Below are positions 16,572-20,700 of a stretch of DNA of 20,700 nucleotides, one piece after another. The stretch is from Helicobacter sp. (lineage in GTDB: Bacteria; Campylobacterota; Campylobacteria; Campylobacterales; Helicobacteraceae): the NCBI GenBank assembly GCA_022766795.1, contig JALEPE010000103.1, positions 1 through 20,700 on the forward strand, written 5' to 3'. The notes beneath the pieces are model-generated. The model saw only the letters and a program-made list of their open reading frames with translations. It did no database searches and was not told the origin of the DNA. Position 1 is the stretch's first letter; each line of letters begins with the position of its first letter. Position numbers and translations under genes: made by a program.

Positions 16572-17309
16572 TTATTCCACATCAAAAATGAATGGCACCC
16601 CATTAATTAAGCCACTACCAAAGATTTTTTCTGTTGTAAATTTCACTTGTGTAATATCTGTCTTTTTTTCCTTAGCACTCAACTTTACATCGTCTTGAAA
16701 ATATTTGCGTAGGATTGCAATCTTAGCCTTGTTATCTTTTGCATTTTTGGTGGCATTGAGGATTAATTGTGCCTTAATAAATGCGTCTTGTTCATGCACA
16801 GGCGCAAAGATAAGCTTTAAATTTGCCTCTTTTAAACGCTTTTCTATATTCTGCAATTCCTTTCTGCAATAGGGGCAATCCGGGTCTGTTACAATAATTT
16901 TTGTTGGTAGATTCTTACCTTCTCCGCTAAATGTTATAAAATCACTCTCTTTAAACTCTTTAAATAATTTATTTAATGCCTTGCTATCCTCTTTCATCTT
17001 TGCTTCACCCGCTTCATTAATCGCGTCCATAATGATTTTAGAATCCTCTTTACTAAAATTCATCACGCTACTAAGCCCCATAAAATATTGACCATTTTTA
17101 TCCACAATCACAGGAAAAATATCACCACCTTTGGTGCGTCCAATCACAAAATATTGCCCATCAAAACTCTTTAATGCTTTTTTAAATTGCACCTCCACAT
17201 CTACATTTGTGAGTTCTTTAATGCTTTTTTTAAAATTTGTATCAAAATCTGCAAAAGCAAAACTTGTAATACACAATAAACCAAATAAACTAAAAACTAA
17301 TCGCTTCAT
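16572..17309 (-). CDS. Periplasmic DsbC/DsbG-like thiol:disulfide isomerase
   Basis: This is likely a periplasmic thiol-disulfide enzyme that isomerises or reduces disulfides. The start is set at the ATG at 17309 because AAGGA lies eight bases upstream and a clean signal peptide follows (20 residues ending AFA). A longer reading from a TTG at 17330 would place that box inside the gene. The 245-residue protein has an N-terminal cystatin-like half with DGQYFVIG and a V-D-x-x-G-x-Y strand, as in the DsbC dimerisation domain. A thioredoxin fold follows with active site CPYC (145-148, in TDPDCPYCRKE) and a cis-Pro in NGVPFIF near the end. It is the first gene of the operon, nine bases before mlaE. 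Confidence 0.82.
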   Translation of the reverse strand: MKRLVFSLFGLLCITSFAFADFDTNFKKSIKELTNVDVEVQFKKALKSFDGQYFVIGRTKGGDIFPVIVDKNGQYFMGLSSVMNFSKEDSKIIMDAINEAGEAKMKEDSKALNKLFKEFKESDFITFSGEGKNLPTKIIVTDPDCPYCRKELQNIEKRLKEANLKLIFAPVHEQDAFIKAQLILNATKNAKDNKAKIAILRKYFQDDVKLSAKEKKTDITQVKFTTEKIFGSGLINGVPFIFDVE

Positions 17310-17514
17310 TGAACATTCCTTATATTTCAAGCAAAATAAGCTGTAATTTTATCAAAGTCAGCCTAAAAAACAAAATTTTCATCTAAATTTTGCAAGTAAA
17401 TTTTACAAAGCGCAACATAAGCAAAAAAGTAAAACAAATCTTGACTAAAATTAGTAAAATTTGCGCGATTCTTTGTTATACTCAAGCACTAAATTCTATA
17501 TTAAAGGATTCCTT
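17310..17514. promoter_or_regulatory. Divergent promoter region of the dsb-mla operon and icd
   Basis: The intergenic DNA is AT-rich. For icd, an extended -10 reading TGTTATACT (TATACT at 17477-17482) lies about 33 bases before the ATG; no good -35 is spaced from it, which is usual for Helicobacter sigma-80. For the minus-strand operon, TAAAAT (complement of 17346-17351) is a fair -10. Several AAATTTT repeats occur at 17372-17415. No operator was recognised. Confidence 0.5.
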
Positions 17515-19713
17515 ATGAAAATCACTTACACTCTCACAGATGAATCTCCTGCGTTAGCCACCTATTCCTTTTTGCCTATCGTTCAAGCATTTTTGGGTAA
17601 AGTAGGCATTGCCGTAGAAACTTCTGATATTTCCCTCTCCGCCCGTATTTTAGCGCAGTTTCCAGAAAACCTAAAAGAATCACAAAGAGTAAAAGACGAA
17701 CTTGCTATCTTAGGAGAGCTTGTCAATCAAAGCGATGCAAACCTCATCAAAACGCCCAATATTTCTGCCTCTATCCCACAACTCAAGGCAACGATTAAAG
17801 AATTGCAAGACAAAGGCTTTGCGATTCCAAATTTTCCCGATGAGCCAAGCAATGCGGAGGAAAAAACCATTAAAGAAAAATATCAAAAAGTGCTAGGTTC
17901 TGCCGTCAATCCCGTGCTTAGACAAGGAAACTCTGACCGCCGCTGCACCAAAGCCGTGAAAGAATATGCAAAAAAGAATCCTTATCGTGTCGTAGAGTTT
18001 AACAAAGCCTCTAAAACACGCGTTTCTTATATGGCAAGTGGTGATTTCTTTGATAATGAAAAAGCAGTTTTGATTCAAGATTCCACAAAAGCAAGAATTG
18101 AGTTTGTTGGAAGCAATGGCACAGAAGTGCTAAAGGACAATCTAAAGCTAGACAAAAACGAAATTTTAGACGCTACTTTTATGAGCGCAAAGGCTTTGGA
18201 TAAATTTTATGCCGAGCAAATTGAAGTGTGCAAAAAAGAAAATATCCTACTTTCTCTCCATTTAAAAGCTACGATGATGAAAGTGAGCGATCCTGTGATT
18301 TTTGGACACGCGGTGAAAGTGTATTTTAAAGAGCTTTTTGATTCCTTTAGCGAGGAGCTTACGCGACTAGGCGTGAATGCTAACAATGGTGTGAATGAAT
18401 TGCTAACAAAAATAGAAAATAGCCCCAAAAAGCAAGAGATTCTAGCAAAATACAATGAAATTCTTGCCAAAAGTGCGCCACTTTCTATGGTAAATTCTGA
18501 TAAAGGAATCACAAATTTACACATTCCAAGTGATGTGATTGTAGATGCGTCAATGCCTGCAATGCTTAAAAATGGCGCAAGATTGTGGGATAAAGAGGGT
18601 AAAGAATGCGACACAAACGCCTTGATTCCGGATAAAACTTACGCGACAATCTATGAAGCAGTGATTGAGGATTTACAAAAAAATGGCACACTCAACCCTA
18701 GCACACTAGGGAGCGTCTCCAATGTCGGCTTAATGGCTAAAAAAGCGCAAGAATATGGCTCACACGATAAAACATTTATTGCCAAAGAAGATGGAATCTT
18801 TAGAATTGTCAATGAAAAAGGTGCGATTCTGCTAGAACACAAAGTAGAAAAAGGCGATATTTACCGCGCAAATGAGGCGAAATTTGAAGCGGTGCAAAAT
18901 TGGATTGATTTAGGGATACAACGCGCAGATTTAACAGGTAGCAAGGCGATTTTCTGGTTAGATTCCAAACGCCCAAGCAATAAGATTATGATAGACTTGG
19001 TAGAGGCGCGGTTGAAAGAAAAAGGCAAGGACATTGCGATTCTACCTCCAAAAGAAGCGTGTTTGGAATCCCTAAAACTAATCCGCGCTGGGAAAGATGC
19101 GATTTCGATTAGTGGAAATGTTTTGCGCGACTACTTAACTGATTTATTCCCGATTTTGGAGCTTGGCACAAGCGCAAAAATGCTTTCTGTCGTGCCAATG
19201 CTTAATGGTGGCTCTATGTTTGAAACCGGTGCGGGTGGAAGTGCGCCAAAACAAGTGGAACAACTCGTGGAGGAAAACCATTTGCGCTGGGATAGCTTGG
19301 GAGAGTTTTTAGCACTCCAAGCAAGTTTGGAATTCTACGCACAAAAAACAGGCAAAAAAGAAGCACAGATTCTAGCAAATAGCCTTGATAGCGCGATTGG
19401 AGAATGGTTAAACAACAACAAAGCCCCTTCACGCAAAGTAGGCGAAGACGACAACCGCACAAGCCATTTTTATCTTGCACTTTATTGGGCAAATGCTCTA
19501 GCAAAGGATAACAGCGATTCTGCATTGCAAGGATTCTTTAAAGGAATCGCGGAGGAACTAAGCGCAAACGAAAGCAAGATTCACCAAGAATATTTAAGCG
19601 CACAAGGCAAAAAAGTAGATTTAGGCGGTTATTACAAGCTTGATGACACCAAATGCAATGCGATTATGCGAGGAAGCGCAACTTTCAATGGGATTTTAGC
19701 AAAGATTAAATAA
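17515..19713 (+). CDS. icd: Monomeric NADP-dependent isocitrate dehydrogenase
   Basis: This TCA-cycle enzyme oxidises isocitrate to 2-oxoglutarate with NADP. The 732-residue length and sequence place it in the monomeric (IDH2-type) family, unrelated in length to the common 410-residue dimeric enzymes. Landmarks are the N-terminal YTLTDESPALATYS, RQGNSDRRC (about 136-144), SISGNVLRDYL, LNGGSMFETGAGGSAPK and DNRTSHFYLALYWA, all family-typical. The start is the ATG at 17515 with AAAGGA at 17503-17508; the in-frame TTG at 17461 lies upstream of the likely -10 box and was not used. The gene stands alone, with a GC hairpin sixteen bases after the stop. Confidence 0.95.
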   Translation: MKITYTLTDESPALATYSFLPIVQAFLGKVGIAVETSDISLSARILAQFPENLKESQRVKDELAILGELVNQSDANLIKTPNISASIPQLKATIKELQDKGFAIPNFPDEPSNAEEKTIKEKYQKVLGSAVNPVLRQGNSDRRCTKAVKEYAKKNPYRVVEFNKASKTRVSYMASGDFFDNEKAVLIQDSTKARIEFVGSNGTEVLKDNLKLDKNEILDATFMSAKALDKFYAEQIEVCKKENILLSLHLKATMMKVSDPVIFGHAVKVYFKELFDSFSEELTRLGVNANNGVNELLTKIENSPKKQEILAKYNEILAKSAPLSMVNSDKGITNLHIPSDVIVDASMPAMLKNGARLWDKEGKECDTNALIPDKTYATIYEAVIEDLQKNGTLNPSTLGSVSNVGLMAKKAQEYGSHDKTFIAKEDGIFRIVNEKGAILLEHKVEKGDIYRANEAKFEAVQNWIDLGIQRADLTGSKAIFWLDSKRPSNKIMIDLVEARLKEKGKDIAILPPKEACLESLKLIRAGKDAISISGNVLRDYLTDLFPILELGTSAKMLSVVPMLNGGSMFETGAGGSAPKQVEQLVEENHLRWDSLGEFLALQASLEFYAQKTGKKEAQILANSLDSAIGEWLNNNKAPSRKVGEDDNRTSHFYLALYWANALAKDNSDSALQGFFKGIAEELSANESKIHQEYLSAQGKKVDLGGYYKLDDTKCNAIMRGSATFNGILAKIK

Positions 19714-19728
19714 GTATTAAAGTATTAT

Positions 19729-19743
19729 GCGGGAGAACCCCGC
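19729..19743 (+). terminator. GC-rich hairpin after icd
   Basis: GCGGG (19729-19733) pairs with CCCGC (19739-19743) over the loop AGAAC, sixteen bases after the icd stop. There is no T-run behind it, so termination here would be weak or need another factor. Confidence 0.5.
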
Positions 19744-19764
19744 GTCCTTGCGTCCCCCACTTCC

Positions 19765-19829
19765 GTTATTGCGAACGAAGTGAAGCGTCTGTTGCGAAAG
19801 CAACCGACCTACACTTGCAAATCTATAAT
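19765..19829 (+). repeat. Palindromic repeat copy 1 (long form)
   Basis: The 65-base unit runs from GTTATTGCGA to the shared tail GCAAATCTATAAT. Inside it, GTTGC (19791-19795) and GCAAC (19800-19804) form a hairpin closed by a GAAA tetraloop. It belongs to the family whose head is GTCATTGCGAG; its head is the most diverged of the five. Confidence 0.75.
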
Positions 19830-19857
19830 CTAGCATAAGGAAATATTGACTACTGCA

Positions 19858-19936
19858 TCATTGCGAGAAGTTGGCACAACTTCGTGGTGTGCATTTGCGA
19901 ATAGCAAATTACCCACTTTGAGCTGCAAATCTATAA
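19858..19936 (+). repeat. Palindromic repeat copy 2 (long form)
   Basis: A 79-base unit. After the head TCATTGCGA comes a perfect hairpin, GAAGTTG, loop GCA, CAACTTC, then GTGG. A second hairpin ATTTGC/GCAAAT (loop GAATA) follows, then the tail GCAAATCTATAAT. The head and GTGG flanks match copy 3 exactly although the stem bases differ. Confidence 0.8.
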
Positions 19937-19958
19937 TAATGCACTTCCTTAAGATTCC

Positions 19959-20005
19959 ACCTCGTCATTGCGAGAGATTTGTTAAAATCTCGTGGCAATC
20001 TATAA
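19959..20005 (+). repeat. Palindromic repeat copy 3 (short form)
   Basis: A 47-base unit: CCTCGTCATTGCGA, then a hairpin GAGATTT/AAATCTC (loop GTTA), then GTGGCAATCTATAAT. The head ATTGC can also pair with GCAAT of the tail, making one long stem. It lacks the second hairpin of copies 1, 2 and 5. Confidence 0.85.
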
Positions 20006-20053
20006 TCTCATCAACCCTTGATTCTGCAATGGAATCTCTCAAGGTAAATTTGC

Positions 20054-20122
20054 ATTATGGATTTGCAAGTGTGGGCAAAATCCTTGCGGATTGTGCGCTT
20101 CGGCTAACGCCTCGCAATGACG
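20054..20122 (-). repeat. Palindromic repeat copy 4 (long form, inverted)
   Basis: Read on the minus strand, the unit starts CGTCATTGCGAGGC at 20122. It contains a small GGC-GTTA-GCC hairpin and a second hairpin, AATCC/GGATT closed by a GCAA tetraloop, and ends GCAAATCCATAAT at 20054, one base from the tail of the other long copies. It faces copy 5. Confidence 0.8.
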
Positions 20123-20146
20123 ATAAAGCAACCTTTGCGATTCTAC

Positions 20147-20198
20147 CACCTCGTCATTGCGAGGAATGAACGCAGTGAATGACGAAGCAATCTATAAT
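20147..20198 (+). repeat. Palindromic repeat copy 5 (short form)
   Basis: A 52-base unit from CACCTCGTCATTGCGAGG to GCAATCTATAAT. GTCATT in the head can pair with AATGAC before the tail, and ATTGC with GCAAT. With copy 4 it makes a head-to-head inverted pair 28 bases apart. Beyond it, 20199-20266 holds no gene; a CATAAT at 20243-20248 may be the -10 for the small ORF that follows. Confidence 0.85.
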
Positions 20199-20266
20199 AT
20201 AGAATCTCACTGAAGCGTTTGCGATACAATCTTTAATATCGGCATAATTTTTGCTTAAGATTCTAC

Positions 20267-20285
20267 AACTCTTATTTAAAGAGTT
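20267..20285 (+). promoter_or_regulatory. Hairpin covering the Shine-Dalgarno site of the 35-codon ORF
   Basis: AACTCTT (20267-20273) and AAGAGTT (20279-20285) form a perfect 7-base stem with an ATTTA loop, ending three bases before the ATG at 20289. The AAAGAG likely to serve as the ribosome binding site lies in the right arm, so folding would hide it. Confidence 0.45.
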
Positions 20286-20288
20286 AAA

Positions 20289-20396
20289 ATGACAAGAAAA
20301 TTTTTAAGTCTTGCATTGATAAGTGTTTTAAGCTGTGGAATCGCATTGGGTGCAGATAGCAACTATGCCACAATGAGTGCAAGTATTTATATTTAA
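20289..20396 (+). CDS. Small putative secreted peptide (35 residues)
   Basis: I do not recognise this gene. The 35-residue product begins MTRKFLSLALISVLSCG and reads like a signal peptide with cleavage after ALGA, leaving only a 14-residue mature peptide (DSNYATMSASIYI plus the preceding residue depending on the cut). VLSC at 13-16 is a poor lipobox. AAAGAG precedes the ATG, inside a hairpin. It could be a truncated remnant of a longer exported protein, a leader ORF, or a true micropeptide. The next ORF starts 13 bases later with its own AAAGGA. Confidence 0.45.
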   Translation: MTRKFLSLALISVLSCGIALGADSNYATMSASIYI

Positions 20397-20409
20397 GTAA
20401 AGGATTCCT

Positions 20410-20568
20410 ATGCAAATTAGCACAAATTCTTATGCGAGAGAAGTTTCTCTTGCATACCAAACAGCGCAAAAGCAGCAAGAGAATACAGCTTCCTTTGATA
20501 CGCTTTTGTCTATGCAAAACAATCAAAATCAAGCAGAAAATCAAGAATCGCAAAAGGCTTTGGGATAG
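20410..20568 (+). pseudogene. 52-codon ORF, probable 5' part of a frameshifted gene running off the edge
   Basis: The ORF starts at an ATG eight bases after an AAAGGA box and encodes a hydrophilic, Gln- and Asn-rich N-terminus (MQISTNSYAREVSLAYQ), ending in a TAG at 20566-20568. Directly after it, another frame gives protein-like sequence to the window edge (TAQIVSAIQQYAKEHNTDP, then VNWQTANVSWNQ), but that frame has a TGA at 20579-20581 and no ATG, GTG or TTG start in view. The simplest reading is one gene broken by a one-base insertion near 20560 and a nonsense codon. No family was recognised. The part beyond 20700 is not visible. Confidence 0.5.
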
Positions 20569-20700
20569 TGAGGAGGGGTGAACGATACGCACAGCGCAAA
20601 TCGTCTCTGCGATTCAACAATATGCAAAAGAGCATAACACAGACCCGCTTAAAGTAAATTGGCAGACTGCAAATGTAAGTTGGAATCAAAAGCTTAGGAA

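Noticed and set aside
16228..16698. A 156-codon plus-strand ORF opposite mlaE and the DsbC-like gene
   Set aside because: It is antisense to two well-supported genes and has no recognisable domain.
17310..17330. A TTG start for the DsbC-like protein adding seven residues
   Set aside because: The Shine-Dalgarno AAGGA would then be inside the gene, and the signal peptide starts naturally at the ATG at 17309.
17461..17514. An upstream TTG start for icd adding 18 residues
   Set aside because: The likely -10 box (17477-17482) lies inside this extension, and the ATG at 17515 has a proper AAAGGA and matches the family N-terminus.
19846..20169. A 107-codon plus-strand ORF between icd and the small ORFs
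   Set aside because: It lies entirely within the palindromic repeats; its product repeats PRHCE-like peptides that simply translate the repeat head, and there is no ribosome binding site.
19765..20198. CRISPR array
   Set aside because: The repeats differ in length and inner sequence, one is inverted, spacing is irregular, and there are no cas genes; interspersed palindromic elements fit better.
20578..20637. A GTG-started ORF just after the 52-codon ORF
   Set aside because: It has only 19 codons, and the AGGAGG is one base from the GTG, too close to work; the product looks like random translation.
1..20700. tRNA, rRNA, insertion-sequence transposase or prophage genes
   Set aside because: None was found by eye; all long ORFs are accounted for by the genes listed.

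Overview
The window looks like chromosomal DNA from a Helicobacter species (Campylobacterota), probably an enterohepatic one. The grounds are low GC and dense short-gap operons, together with an STAS-fused MlaE permease, adjacent nrdB/pcm and cdsA/dxr pairs, a monomeric isocitrate dehydrogenase and a DUF2972-type protein. This is recognition by eye; no database search was run.

Layout. Bases 160-3804 (minus) hold a three-gene overlapping cluster: a Cu(I) P-type ATPase (copA), the P-ring chaperone flgA and the flavin prenyltransferase ubiX. Bases 3920-9879 (plus) hold two housekeeping clusters and a single gene: nrdB, a nitrilase-superfamily amidohydrolase and pcm; then cdsA and dxr with an ATGA overlap; then the periplasmic protease htrA, closed by a terminator between convergent genes. 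Bases 9936-17309 (minus) look like one long operon. In transcription order it reads: DsbC-like thiol isomerase, mlaE, mlaF, a radical SAM/SPASM protein, mlaD, an auxiliary lipoprotein, folB, bcp, and a DUF2972 gene. From 17515 (plus) comes icd, then about 570 bases of non-coding DNA packed with five copies of a palindromic repeat, then two tiny ORFs and what looks like a decaying gene running off the right edge.

Main observations. (1) The radical SAM gene, lodged inside the Mla phospholipid-transport operon, contains a nine-base poly-G tract. At this length the protein stops at 340 residues and loses the last SPASM cysteines; one G fewer gives 373 residues ending 25 bases before mlaD. This has the form of a phase-variable switch. 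(2) The DUF2972 gene has a strong ribosome binding site and ATG, but is out of frame with its body by one base at an A6 tract. (3) The five repeats downstream of icd share a GTCATTGCGA head and a GCAATCTATAAT tail. The bases inside their stems differ between copies while pairing is kept, and one copy is inverted. (4) The end of the window carries a Shine-Dalgarno-covering hairpin, a 35-residue secreted mini-ORF, and a 52-residue ORF that seems to be the 5' part of a frameshifted gene.

The remaining genes are ordinary housekeeping or envelope functions. The long minus-strand operon combines outer-membrane lipid transport with periplasmic disulfide chemistry, peroxide detoxification and a folate step.
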